Counted from the stretch's first letter, positions 14,268-22,661 are shown. The stretch: 64,000 bases of DNA from Stenotrophomonas geniculata ATCC 19374 = JCM 13324 (GCF_001431625.1 NZ_LLXT01000102.1:58219-122218); one strand, 5' to 3'. The notes: generated by a model from the letters alone, not told the origin. Program-made: numbers and translations.

Positions 14268-15096
14268 TGGCTTCCTGGCGACCCTGCGCGCGGCAGGGCT
14301 GATGCTAGATACGGCGGTGGCAGATGGCCGTCTGCGGCGCGTACGCGCCGAGGGCGATGGAAGCGGTCAGCGCAGCGGCTGGTATGTGTTGCACGCAGGC
14401 CCGCCGCAGGCCGGTGCTTACGGCAACTGGAAGACCGGACTCAATGAGTCCTGGTGCGAAGTTGGAAGCGAGTCGCTAAGCGAGGCAGATCGCGCGATGC
14501 TGCGCGAGGCCGCAATGCGCGCACAGCGGCAGCAGCAGGCCGAGCGTGCCCAGCGCCAGGCTTTGGTCCGGCAGCAGGCGCGAGAGCGCTGGCAGCGCGC
14601 CAGCGCCGCTTCCTCCGATCATCCCTACCTGATGGCCAAGGGCGTGGGCGTTCACGGACTGCGGCAGCTGGATGGCCTGCTCTTGGTGCCCTTGCGCGAT
14701 GCACAGGGACGGCTGTGGAGCCTGCAAACCATCGCCGCCGATGGCAGCAAGCGCTTCCTGGCCGGTGGCCGTAAGCGTGGCTTGTACTACGCCGTGGGCC
14801 GCACGATCAGCGACGTGGTGTGTATCGCCGAAGGCTATGCCACTGCCGCCAGCATCCATGAGGCCACTGGCCATCCCACCGCCGTGGCCTTCGATGCAGG
14901 GAATCTGGAGCCGGTGGCCTGTGCGCTACGCGCCAAATTCCCCACGGCAGTAATCGTGATGTGCGCCGATGACGACGCGGCCACCGCCGCGCGGCTGGGC
15001 ATCAATCCGGGCGTAGCCAACGCCCAGCGCGCCGCCGATGCCGTGGGCGGGGTCGTGGCCATGCCGCCGCGGCAACGCCATGAGGCTACTTCCTGA
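14254..15096 (+). CDS. TOPRIM-domain primase
   Basis: 280 residues. N-terminal helical/charged region with a Gln/Arg-rich coiled segment (about 90-120), then a TOPRIM fold of the type in phage primases (Toprim_3): LDGLLLVPLRDAQGRLWSLQ, catalytic Glu in VVCIAEGYATAAS, and the DxD-like CADDD. It lacks the cysteine zinc ribbon of full primases. With the helicase that follows it would supply what P4 alpha does in one protein: priming and unwinding at the satellite origin. Start at 14254 or the next codon (ATGATG). Confidence 0.85.
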   Translation: MMRPDGFLATLRAAGLMLDTAVADGRLRRVRAEGDGSGQRSGWYVLHAGPPQAGAYGNWKTGLNESWCEVGSESLSEADRAMLREAAMRAQRQQQAERAQRQALVRQQARERWQRASAASSDHPYLMAKGVGVHGLRQLDGLLLVPLRDAQGRLWSLQTIAADGSKRFLAGGRKRGLYYAVGRTISDVVCIAEGYATAASIHEATGHPTAVAFDAGNLEPVACALRAKFPTAVIVMCADDDAATAARLGINPGVANAQRAADAVGGVVAMPPRQRHEATS

Positions 15097-15154
15097 TGAT
15101 CCCTCTCTTTAACCCGAAGGCGCAGCGCGCCGACGCGGCACTGGAGCCCCGTGC

Positions 15155-17017
15155 ATGAACAACGTCACGTCTGTCGATTTCAATGATGCCGCGAAGGACG
15201 CCGGTACCGGTGCCATACGCGGCTCGATTCAGCGCGCCGTGCGCAAGGGCGCCAAGGGCAAGACCAAGAGCAACAAGGACGCCGCTGACTGCGCGAGTGG
15301 CGGTGCGGCGCGAGCGCACTACCAGCTCAACGAGAGCGGCGTGTACTACGTCGGTGTCACCGAGGACGGTGACCTGGCCGAGCCGATGTTTGTCTGCTCG
15401 CCGTTGAAGGTCGAGGCCAAGACTCGCAACAGCCAGAGCGAGGAATGGGGGAGGTTGCTGACCTGGACCGATGCCGATGGCCATCCTCACCAGTGGGCGG
15501 CACCTGCGGAAATGTTGGTGGGCGATCCGCGCGAGTTCGTGCGCCAGCTGGCCGCAGGCGGTGTGGAAATGTCAGCCCACCGCAACACGATGCAGCGGCT
15601 GCTGGCCTACATCATTCAGGAGCGCATCGACACCCGCGCGCGGAACGTCGCCGTGCCGGGCTGGCATGAGGGCCGCTACGTACTGCCCAATGGCGAAAGC
15701 TACGGCAATGGCGCGGAGCGGCTGGTCTATCAGCACAGCGGTGGATTGCAGCATCACTATGCGGCCGTTGGCTCGCTGGATGACTGGCGACGCGACGTGG
15801 CCCGACGTTGCCAGGACAATTCGCGTCTGGTGCTTGCGGTGTCAGCCATGTTCGCCGGGCCGCTGCTGCACTTTACCGGTGCTACGGGCGGTGGGTTCCA
15901 CCTGGTCGGCGGCAGCAGCAGCGGCAAGAGCACCGCGCTACGCGTGGCGGCCAGCGTGGTCGGTCCCCCGGAATATGCCCGCGAGTGGCGCAGCACGGCC
16001 AACGGTCTGGAGGGCGTGGCGGTGTTGCACAACGATGCCACGCTTATTCTGGATGAACTGGCTCAGATCGATCCCAAGCAGGCCGGTGATGCCGCCTACC
16101 TGCTGGCCAACGGCAACGGCAACGGCAAGAGCCGCGCCAACCGCGCCGGTGAGGCACGTGCGGCGGCACGCTGGCGGGTGCTGATCCTGTCAGCCGGTGA
16201 GGTCGGGTTGGCCCAGCACATGGCCGAGGTGGGCAAGCAGGCACGGGCGGGTCAGTCGGTGCGCCTGGCTGACGTACCGGCCGAGGCGGAGGGTGGGCAC
16301 GGTGTGTTTGAGCGCCTGCACGATGCCAGCGACGGCGCGGCACTGTCGGCCCTGCTTAAGGACGCGGCCGCACGCACGTACGGTGCACCGTGGCCGCTGT
16401 GGATGGGTTACCTGACCCAGCAGGACAGCCCCACCCTGACCGCCCAACTGCGCGAATCGACCGACCGATTCCTGGCCACCTATGTACCTGAGGATGCCTC
16501 CGGTGAGGTGCGCCGCGTGGCCGAGCGCTTCGCTGTTGTCGCCTTTGCCGGGGAGTTGGCCAGCAGCTGCCGCCACCGCATCACCGGCTGGCCCAAGGGC
16601 GAGGCGACACGGGGCGTGGCGGCGTGCTTCCAGGCATGGCTGCATCGCCGAGGCGGCTCGGGTAGCGCCGACACCGACGAACTGCTCTCGCGAGTGCGTG
16701 CGTTCTTTGAGGCCCACGGCGAAAGCCGTCTTGAGCCGCTGCGCAGCCCTGAAGGCACTGTGCCGGTGCGCGATCGCGTAGGTTTCCGGCGCTTCGATGA
16801 AGTTGGATTGACGGAATACCTGGTGCTGCAGGAAGCGTTCAGACGGGAGCTATGTGCGGGCTTCGATGTGCGCTTGGCCGCACGCACGCTGGCTGAGGCC
16901 GGTTGGCTTAAGCGCAGCGCTGACGGCAGGCCCTCCCAAACCGTGCGTGTCCCAGGCTTGGGCGCTATCCGCGTCTTCGTTTTTGACCCCCGCAAGGTTC
17001 ACGACAGCGGCCTGTGA
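15155..17017 (+). CDS. DUF927-family replicative helicase/ATPase
   Basis: 620 residues. The central domain matches DUF927 helicases of P4-like elements: GWHEGRYVLPNGESYG at about 170, Walker A GGSSSGKST at about 250, Walker B TLILDELAQ at about 295, and a Gly/Asn-rich GNGNGKSRANRAG loop. Known members unwind origin DNA together with a TOPRIM primase. The last 70 residues look like a small winged-helix domain and could bind the iterons (inference). Preceded by the primase with a 58-bp gap. Confidence 0.85.
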   Translation: MNNVTSVDFNDAAKDAGTGAIRGSIQRAVRKGAKGKTKSNKDAADCASGGAARAHYQLNESGVYYVGVTEDGDLAEPMFVCSPLKVEAKTRNSQSEEWGRLLTWTDADGHPHQWAAPAEMLVGDPREFVRQLAAGGVEMSAHRNTMQRLLAYIIQERIDTRARNVAVPGWHEGRYVLPNGESYGNGAERLVYQHSGGLQHHYAAVGSLDDWRRDVARRCQDNSRLVLAVSAMFAGPLLHFTGATGGGFHLVGGSSSGKSTALRVAASVVGPPEYAREWRSTANGLEGVAVLHNDATLILDELAQIDPKQAGDAAYLLANGNGNGKSRANRAGEARAAARWRVLILSAGEVGLAQHMAEVGKQARAGQSVRLADVPAEAEGGHGVFERLHDASDGAALSALLKDAAARTYGAPWPLWMGYLTQQDSPTLTAQLRESTDRFLATYVPEDASGEVRRVAERFAVVAFAGELASSCRHRITGWPKGEATRGVAACFQAWLHRRGGSGSADTDELLSRVRAFFEAHGESRLEPLRSPEGTVPVRDRVGFRRFDEVGLTEYLVLQEAFRRELCAGFDVRLAARTLAEAGWLKRSADGRPSQTVRVPGLGAIRVFVFDPRKVHDSGL

Positions 17018-17098
17018 GCAGCGCTGCCTTTCATACAGCTCGCCGACACAGTGTCGGGTGAGCCTACCCCCGCCAATTATTTTCAATGGAGATTCAAC

Positions 17099-17827
17099 AT
17101 GAGCGACAACCAGAGCATCAACACCAACACCGCCGACCTGGCTATTCAATCCTGCGAAGGGAGCGAGGCTGCGCCGGTATCGGAGAACAGGCAACGGCTG
17201 AACGAGCTGGCGCAGCAGCTGGCCAGCGCGGTGCAGCGCAAGCGCGCCTTGGTGGGTAAGGTCGATACGATGCGGCGCGCCAAGCAGGCTGCACAGGGCG
17301 ATGCCGCTGCTGCCCGCCAGCAGTGGGGTGCCAAGCTGCGCGAGAGCGATGGCACGCTGACCCGCGACATTCAGAAGCTTCGCGCGAATGAGCGCTCGGC
17401 GCTGTCGCTGGCTGAGGAATACGAGGCGATGGAGGGTGAGATTGCGGTCGAGCTGCCGCGCCTGGAGCTGGAATTGGCCGAGGTGGCGGAGCGTTGCCTC
17501 GGCGCTAGGAACACGGTTACCTGGGAAGTGGCCGATCAGGCCTACGAGCAGTTGCTGGCACAGGCTGGGGACAGCCTGGCCTTCGCATTCGCGTTGTTCT
17601 CGAGAGCGACAAACTCCGCCGATGCCGATGAAATGGCCAGCCGATTCTTTGGTCGCCTTGGCGATGCGGTACGCCGTCGCCTGGACGATGCCGCAGTCAC
17701 GGCTCAGATAGAAGGCGTGTTGGCGCTGCCGACGATGGAACTTAGTGAGGTGGACATGCAGCTGGTGCATAGCACGATACTTCGTCTTAAGTTGAGGGCG
17801 CAGATCAGTGCCGCGGACGCGGCGTGA
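17099..17827 (+). CDS. Coiled-coil satellite protein, possibly Psu-like
   Basis: 242 residues from MSDNQSINTN with GGAGA ribosome site 9 bp upstream. A long helical stretch (residues about 35-150, ELAQQLASAVQRKRALVGK onward) is followed by a helical AYEQLLAQAGDSLAFAFAL segment. Length, helical layout and place beside head genes recall P4 Psu (polarity suppression/capsid decoration), but the similarity is by eye only. It overlaps the portal start, so both are made together. Otherwise unknown. Confidence 0.6.
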   Translation: MSDNQSINTNTADLAIQSCEGSEAAPVSENRQRLNELAQQLASAVQRKRALVGKVDTMRRAKQAAQGDAAAARQQWGAKLRESDGTLTRDIQKLRANERSALSLAEEYEAMEGEIAVELPRLELELAEVAERCLGARNTVTWEVADQAYEQLLAQAGDSLAFAFALFSRATNSADADEMASRFFGRLGDAVRRRLDDAAVTAQIEGVLALPTMELSEVDMQLVHSTILRLKLRAQISAADAA

Positions 17828-18864
17828 TGGACCCGTACGCTGATGCCGCTGTCGATGAAGTCGTGTCCGCGCAAAGCGCGGGCACTGCTGGAGCCGTCAC
17901 CGCATTCTCCTTTGGCGATCCAACGCCCGTGCTGGACTCGCGCGGGTTGTTCGACTACCTGGAATGCTGGCGCAACGGTCGCTATTACGAACCGCCGATT
18001 ACCCTCAGCGGTCTGTCGCGCACCACGCGCTCCAATCCGTTCCTGCACAGTGGCCTGATCTTCAAGCGCAACATGCTGGTGCGTACCTTCGTCCCGCATC
18101 GATTGCTGGACCGCACGGCGTTTTCGCAGCTGGCGTTGGATTACATGGTGTTCGGCATGTCTTACCTTGGGCGGCAAACCTCGCACTCCGGGCGGCTGTT
18201 GCAGCTGCGCCCGCTGATGGCGCAGTACATGCGTCGTGGTGTGCTACCCGGTGAGTTCTTCCAGGTGCGAGCCGGGCGGGCCGAGCATGAATTTGTACCT
18301 GGCTCGGTGCACCAGTTGCGGGAGGCCGATACCGATCAGGAAATCTACGGCTTGCCGGAGTGGTTGGCCGTTGTGCAGTCGGCGCTGCTCAACGAATCGG
18401 CCACGTTGTTCCGCCGCAGGTACTACACCAACGGCTCGCATGCCGGGTTTATCCTCTACATGACCGATCCGCAGCCGGAGGGCATGGACGTGGACGCCTT
18501 GCGTGAAGCGCTGCGGGACTCGCGTGGGCCGGGCAATTTCCGCAACCTGTTCGTGCATTCGCCCAATGGCAAGAAGGATGGATTGCAGCTGATCCCGATC
18601 AGCGAAGTGGCGGCCAAGGATGAGTTCACCGCCATCAAGCGTGTGACTCGTGATGACATTCTGGCCGCGCTACGTATCCCCCCGCAGCTGCTGGGTATCG
18701 TCCCGCAGAATGCGGGCGGATTCGGCTCGATACGGGATGCGGCAACGGTGTGGGCGTCGATGGAACTGGCACCCCTGCAATCGCGGATGGCCATGGTTAA
18801 CGAATGGATCGGCGAGGAGGTCATTACCTTCGCCCCGTTTGACCTGGCGCCTGTAGCAACCTGA
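17827..18864 (+). CDS. Phage portal protein, PBSX/P2 gpQ family
   Basis: 345 residues. Recognisable portal features of the P2 gpQ group: the N-terminal FSFGDP.PVLDSRGLFDYLECW, the GLSRTTRSNPFLHSGLIFKRN segment, the core DYMVFGMSYL, and the C-terminal KRVTRDDILAALRIPPQLLGI with GFGSIRDAATVW. Portals form the dodecameric DNA-entry ring of the capsid. Striking here: no terminase, scaffold, capsid or head-completion gene follows, so this is a lone portal gene in a satellite. Start ATG 17827 overlaps the previous stop; GTG 17824 is the alternative. Confidence 0.92.
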   Translation: MDPYADAAVDEVVSAQSAGTAGAVTAFSFGDPTPVLDSRGLFDYLECWRNGRYYEPPITLSGLSRTTRSNPFLHSGLIFKRNMLVRTFVPHRLLDRTAFSQLALDYMVFGMSYLGRQTSHSGRLLQLRPLMAQYMRRGVLPGEFFQVRAGRAEHEFVPGSVHQLREADTDQEIYGLPEWLAVVQSALLNESATLFRRRYYTNGSHAGFILYMTDPQPEGMDVDALREALRDSRGPGNFRNLFVHSPNGKKDGLQLIPISEVAAKDEFTAIKRVTRDDILAALRIPPQLLGIVPQNAGGFGSIRDAATVWASMELAPLQSRMAMVNEWIGEEVITFAPFDLAPVAT

Positions 18865-18927
18865 CGCCTTATCGTTGCGCCGATCCTGGCCGCAGAACGT
18901 GCGGTGGCTACGGCTCGCACTGAATCC

Positions 18928-18951
18928 ATGGGCCGCCTTTGCGCGGCCCAT
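18928..18951 (+). terminator. Hairpin after the portal gene
   Basis: Nine-bp perfect stem ATGGGCCGC/GCGGCCCAT, 64 bp after the portal stop, followed by TCTCGTTTC. Probably ends the satellite replication/portal transcript. Confidence 0.6.
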
Positions 18952-18958
18952 TCTCGTT

Positions 18959-19168
18959 TCATGCCGCGCAGATGGTGGGCTCGGCCACGTTCTTTCGCCG
19001 CTTGCTGCCATGTTGCTTGGACGGCACTAAGTCAACGTGAATCCCATAGCCCAGAGCGGTGGCTGCACGGCTAAACGTCTCGGGCCTGAGCCTGGCATTT
19101 GCCTTATCCGGCGTGCGATCCAACTGCGACTGACTGACGGCCCGGCATGTGCCATTTGTGAGTCTCCA
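18959..19168 (-). pseudogene. Remnant of an XRE-type antitoxin gene (copy A)
   Basis: On the minus strand the frame reads AVSQSQLDRTPDKANARLRP, then ETFSRAATALGYGIHVDLVP and a basic tail to a stop at 18959. This is the end of a small HTH antitoxin; no start codon lies in frame, so the N-terminus is lost. A second, differently damaged copy lies at 20590-20811 in the same orientation; GTCAACGTGAA and other blocks are shared at the DNA level. The rest of 19169-19395 shows no gene. Confidence 0.55.
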
Positions 19169-19395
19169 ATGGCTACAACAACGCCCCGGCTCGCAGCTAT
19201 GACGCGGGCATCGTTGGGTTCTTGTATGACCCCAGTGGTTGCTCAGCGACGGCTACCTTTCGCGGTAGATGTGCTCGGACAGTTCCGCAAAGGCGCTGCC
19301 TTCAGTTCTGCTGCGCTTTACATGCCTCGAAATTCATGAAACATTCACAAAGCGCCCAAGGATTGCTAGGCGCTTCAAAACAAGGAGGATTGAAC

Positions 19396-20253
19396 ATGAA
19401 GTTGAATTCGATTTGGGTTATTGCAACTGCAATGTGCGTTGCTGGTGGCTTTGCCAGTTCCGCTGAAGCAATCACTCTTCGTTGCGACGGGTGCTCATCG
19501 CAGGAGATGAAGGAATGGGCAATATTGGAAACGGCCCAAGGTGGCTATTCGTATTCTGATGTTTTTGTGATCAATCAGACTGATGGATTTGTCAAAAGGT
19601 ACTCTGTATCGATCGACAACTGGGGACAGGACATACCGGATCAGATTCCCGATGGTTCAACAAGCTACGGCAACGCGAGTGAGGTCACCGTTCCGACAGA
19701 AGTGGCAGGCTATCTGCGTGCAGCGATTGCCATCAACGGAACTATCGTGGCCACCGGCAACGTGCCGAACTCGATGTATGACGTAGTCAATAATCCTGCA
19801 CTTGATAAAGCACTTTCAGATTATGCAGGGGAGACCGATCCAGCGAATAAAAACATGCTTCTGAACTTTCTTTCCTCGGTTAAATTCATCCCTATCGACT
19901 TTAGCAAGGTGACCGTGACAATAGAAGTTATCGCTGCCGATGGCTCCAAGGCGACCCTTAACTTCGACCCCGTTATAAAGCGCTGGGTTCGAGTAAAGTC
20001 TGAAACGAGGGATTCAGGGAATAACCTCATTCCCGCAAGTGCCGGTGATCTTTCCGGAGGCCCCGGTACGTACCGCGAATATCAGTTTGCAAATTATAAT
20101 GACTACATCAAGTTCGTTCAGCAGGCAACTCGGCTGGGAGCAACCTTCACAGGAAACAACAGTACTCAGAGTGGCGTTGTATGCACGTCCGTAATGAAAG
20201 AAGTCGATGGACAGGAGCATCGGGAGCAGGTCCTATGCAGCAACACCAACTGA
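19396..20253 (+). CDS. Secreted protein of unknown function (cargo gene)
   Basis: 285 residues behind a strong AAGGAGG ribosome site. A signal peptide is clear (MKLNSIWVIATAMCVAGGFASSAEA, cleavage probably after AEA). The mature protein starts with TLRCDGCSSQEMKEWA, a Cys-x-x-Cys pair, and continues as a beta-rich domain; two further cysteines lie near the C-terminus (VVCTS and VLCSN). Codon use and base composition are AT-rich against the neighbours. It overlaps the next gene, a small membrane protein, by 19 bp. Function unknown; an exported effector or exclusion factor with its membrane partner is one possibility. Confidence 0.7.
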   Translation: MKLNSIWVIATAMCVAGGFASSAEAITLRCDGCSSQEMKEWAILETAQGGYSYSDVFVINQTDGFVKRYSVSIDNWGQDIPDQIPDGSTSYGNASEVTVPTEVAGYLRAAIAINGTIVATGNVPNSMYDVVNNPALDKALSDYAGETDPANKNMLLNFLSSVKFIPIDFSKVTVTIEVIAADGSKATLNFDPVIKRWVRVKSETRDSGNNLIPASAGDLSGGPGTYREYQFANYNDYIKFVQQATRLGATFTGNNSTQSGVVCTSVMKEVDGQEHREQVLCSNTN

Positions 20254-20492
20254 CCCTCTGGCGCGGCACAGCCAGGCTTGCATTCATTTTGAGCATCGCG
20301 CTTTATGTGATCTCGATGTTTAACCTCAATGATCAGTCCAAGTATTCATACTGGTACGTTGGCTTTGCTGCCCTCCTTTTGGGTGCGGTACTGCAGTTGC
20401 GCGCAAAGCAGACATACCGATACCTGATGTGTGCAGTGACTGCGTCTTTGGTGTCAGCCTTTTTCGTGTTCTCAATACCGATTCCGATCTAA
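20235..20492 (+). CDS. Small two-helix membrane protein (cargo partner)
   Basis: 85 residues from MQQHQLTLWRG. It has three hydrophobic stretches (LAFILSIALYVISMF, WYVGFAALLLGAVL and LMCAVTASLVSAFFVFSI), so two to three membrane helices. Translationally coupled to the secreted cargo protein. Small membrane proteins paired with a secreted protein often act as immunity or anchoring partners; that is inference. No family recognised. Confidence 0.6.
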   Translation: MQQHQLTLWRGTARLAFILSIALYVISMFNLNDQSKYSYWYVGFAALLLGAVLQLRAKQTYRYLMCAVTASLVSAFFVFSIPIPI

Positions 20493-20589
20493 TAAAGCAG
20501 TGCCTTTCTGAACAAAAGTAGCATCAACTAGTTAACAAAATTGGCAAAACATGGTTTTGGGTTAGTAAACTCACTACTGACCCAAAACC

Positions 20590-20811
20590 TCTTTTTTGCT
20601 TCGGTGGCACCAGGTCAACGTGAACCCCATAGCCAAGGCGGTTGCTATACGGCTGAGCGTATCGAGGGTGAGCCGGTATCCGCCTCAACCAGCACACGAA
20701 CCAACTGCGAACGGCTGGCGTTCATACACTTGGCCAAGGCAGATTTGATGACATTGGCCACCTTTATCGCTTGGCGACCTGACAGGCGATCACGTGCTTG
20801 AGGGCGATAGA
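20590..20811 (-). pseudogene. Remnant of an XRE-type antitoxin gene (copy B)
   Basis: Minus-strand reading gives RQAIKVANVIKSALAKCMNA, SRSQLVRVLVEAD, then a shift to LTLDTLSRIATAL and another to GYGVHVDLVP. The protein is an HTH antitoxin broken by at least two small indels. It follows a HigB/gp49-like toxin remnant on the same strand, so the pair was once a toxin-antitoxin operon. Homologous to copy A at 18959-19168; together they flank the cargo pair in direct orientation. Confidence 0.55.
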
Positions 20812-21050
20812 CGCGGACAGTCCTTCCGGCTCCAGAAAGTCGTCAAAGCTCGACCCGATGTGCTGGTTCCTGCTCGTTTGATCAGCCCATTTCTGCGCTT
20901 CTTCGCGAGTGCCAGATCGGTCTTGGGCATCTTCTCCGACTTCTTCATGAACCCGTGCAGTACCGTGTCCTGCTCCACTGGGGTGAACATGACGCGAGCA
21001 ATCCCTTCAGGGATCGAGCTACGCACCTCCCTCAACCGGTCATCAATCAT
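20790..21050 (-). pseudogene. C-terminal part of a HigB/gp49-like toxin
   Basis: The frame from an ATG at 21050 reads RLREVRSS, GIARVMFTP and LHGFMKKSEKMPKTDLALAK, which matches the C-terminal half of phage gp49/HigB-like (RelE fold) toxins: REIR, RVxY/F, LHxFxKKxxKxPxxDxxLA. The N-terminal half is missing and the sequence upstream is the iteron region, so the toxin is truncated and probably dead. It precedes antitoxin remnant B. Confidence 0.55.
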
Positions 21051-21070
21051 GCCGCCCTGGCGGCACTCGG

Positions 21071-21318
21071 TGTAACCAATGTAACCAGTAGTACCCAAGC
21101 ATTGGTACGCGCTCAAGTTATCTGCAAGCCATTGATATGTATAGGATCCGCCGAGTCTGTAACCATTGTACCAATGTAACCAGTAAAAATAGTGAGTCAG
21201 AAATCTCAAACAGGAAATGGCAGGCGGCAAGACAGCAGGTAAACCGGCGAAACCCTTGGGAGGCAATGGAAGCGGTAGGGGGAGAGGGACAGTAGTGCCT
21301 GCACAGGGCGTGTAACCA
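21071..21318. repeat. Iteron cluster, right (ori/crr-like)
   Basis: TGTAACCA at 21071, 21080, 21158, 21175 and 21311, plus degenerate copies at 21089 and 21167. The 16-bp word ACCAATGTAACCAGTA is repeated exactly at 21075 and 21170. TGTAACCAGT is the inverse complement of ACTGGTTACA in the left cluster. Minus-strand open frames across it are not considered coding. Confidence 0.65.
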
Positions 21319-21592
21319 AAAAAGCGTTCCAGACCCTTAATTCATAGCCTTCCTGAAACACTGTAAGTAGTGGGTTTTTTCTTCTTGGACGCTATCGGAT
21401 GCCCTCTTTTCCCCCTTCCCTGGTCACTGCACATTTAGCGTCTATCTGACCGCTCAATGCCCTGCCAGAAACCCCCTTTGGCGCAGGGATTCGCAGGTAT
21501 TGGCATGACCTTTCAATGGTCCTGATAGTCTTGCTGGGCCTGTTTCTGGCCCGTGTGCAGGTAGTGCAGAAAAGCACCCTATGAAGTGCGCA

Positions 21593-21611
21593 GGCGTGGT
21601 GGGGAGACGAG
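21593..21611. other. cos-like sequence
   Basis: GGCGTGGTGGGGAGACGAG. From memory, the P2 and 186 cos overhangs read GGCGAGGCGGGGAAAGCAC and GGCGTGGCGGGGAAAGCAT; 13 of the first 15 bases agree with the 186 form. In a P4-like satellite a helper-type cos is expected. The rest of 21319-21672 holds no gene; a small hairpin with a T-run lies at about 21361-21382. Confidence 0.4.
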
Positions 21612-21672
21612 TGCGCGCGGCGGGGGGGGCGCGGGCGCTGGGCGGTTCACCCGCGTGCGGGCGTTCGGAGGC

Positions 21673-22302
21673 CTAACCGTCGCCTGGCGGGCAGTGAGAG
21701 AGAATGGTGTTGCCATCTTTGGTGATGGACCACTTCAGTGTTGCTCCGCTACCGGCATACACCTCGTCGACCTCCCACGCCAGGAAGCCGGAAGCCTGAA
21801 GGGCAAAGCGTCTACTTTCACCCACATCCTCAATGTCCCCCCTGTACGCGAGGTCTCGTAGGTCACCCAGGAAGACATTGATCACCATGTCTGAGAGCCG
21901 ATCAAAGTCTGAAGCCGCGATCTGCCGTCTACAAACCGCCACGAACAGCTTCGCAAGCATCTGTGGCTTGTGGAGAGGGTCCGCCCGATCAAGCTTGTCT
22001 AGCAGCAATTCTCCTAGCCGCTCCCGCTTCGCTTCTGTTCCCGCGAGCTCGTCGACAGTACGAGCGCGTTCGCTGGCCGACAGGTCGTCGACTCCGTTTA
22101 AGAAGCGGGCGACCTTCGCGGCTAGTAAGCGGTCACTGATCGCCGCAGCCCCGTCCCTCACGGCCAGCACGACGGAAACCACAGGTACTTTCCCCAAGAT
22201 GTGTTCGTCTAGCGCGGCTTCCCATACTGCTGAGATCACGTCTTTCGCTAGGTTCGCGGAAGGGGCCTTGAGTGCACTTATCAGGTGGTTAGGAATCTTC
22301 AT
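21673..22302 (-). CDS. Hypothetical satellite protein, right end
   Basis: 209 residues from MKIPNHLISAL (ATG 22302); the frame is open 35 codons further up but that part has no convincing start. Helical overall, with LAKLFVAVCRRQIAASDFDR in the middle and a C-terminal beta part (ALQASGFLAWEVDEVYAGSG). No family recognised. It lies between the cos-like site and the right arm-type repeats, a place where satellites often carry host-interaction or defence cargo. Confidence 0.6.
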   Translation of the reverse strand: MKIPNHLISALKAPSANLAKDVISAVWEAALDEHILGKVPVVSVVLAVRDGAAAISDRLLAAKVARFLNGVDDLSASERARTVDELAGTEAKRERLGELLLDKLDRADPLHKPQMLAKLFVAVCRRQIAASDFDRLSDMVINVFLGDLRDLAYRGDIEDVGESRRFALQASGFLAWEVDEVYAGSGATLKWSITKDGNTILSHCPPGDG

Positions 22303-22427
22303 GTGGTATCCGGACGGGCGTTGCGATAGCTTTACCACGTCGAGTGGCCTACCGCTGGTGCTGAAGGGGCACCCGAGCCCTGCTTGCAAAGCCATCTCCC
22401 ACATCACCGATAGAGGTTCGAGTCGTC

Positions 22428-22622
22428 GTGATCATCCTCATTCTTGTCTGCGTGTTGCTTACGTCTCTCATTGTCGTCGGCGGCTTGCTTGTATGGGGGC
22501 TAAGCGCAACGTGCTCACTCTTTGCGTCTTTGGCCCAGCCAAACTTGATGCTGCCGCTTGCACCCACTGTCATAAGCCCCTCTGAGCAAGATGCTCTTGA
22601 CGGTAACTTTGGCGGTATATGA
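22428..22622 (+). CDS. Possible small membrane protein
   Basis: 64 residues from a GTG, with a very hydrophobic first 25 residues (IILILVCVLLTSLIVVGGLL) that would form one membrane helix, then a short polar tail. No ribosome site is obvious, and the stop falls inside the arm-type repeat, so it may be fortuitous. Divergent from the gene ending at 21673. Confidence 0.3.
   Translation: MIILILVCVLLTSLIVVGGLLVWGLSATCSLFASLAQPNLMLPLAPTVISPSEQDALDGNFGGI
22599..22617. repeat. Integrase arm-type sites, right end of element 2
   Basis: GACGGTAAC at 22599-22607 directly followed by TTTGGCGGTA at 22608-22617, the word found at 10271-10322 near the integrase. It places the right end of the satellite shortly beyond, at about 22.62-22.70 kb. 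Confidence 0.5.
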
Positions 22623-22661
22623 GTGGCCTTCGCATCAATAATGTGATTTAAAACAACGAGA

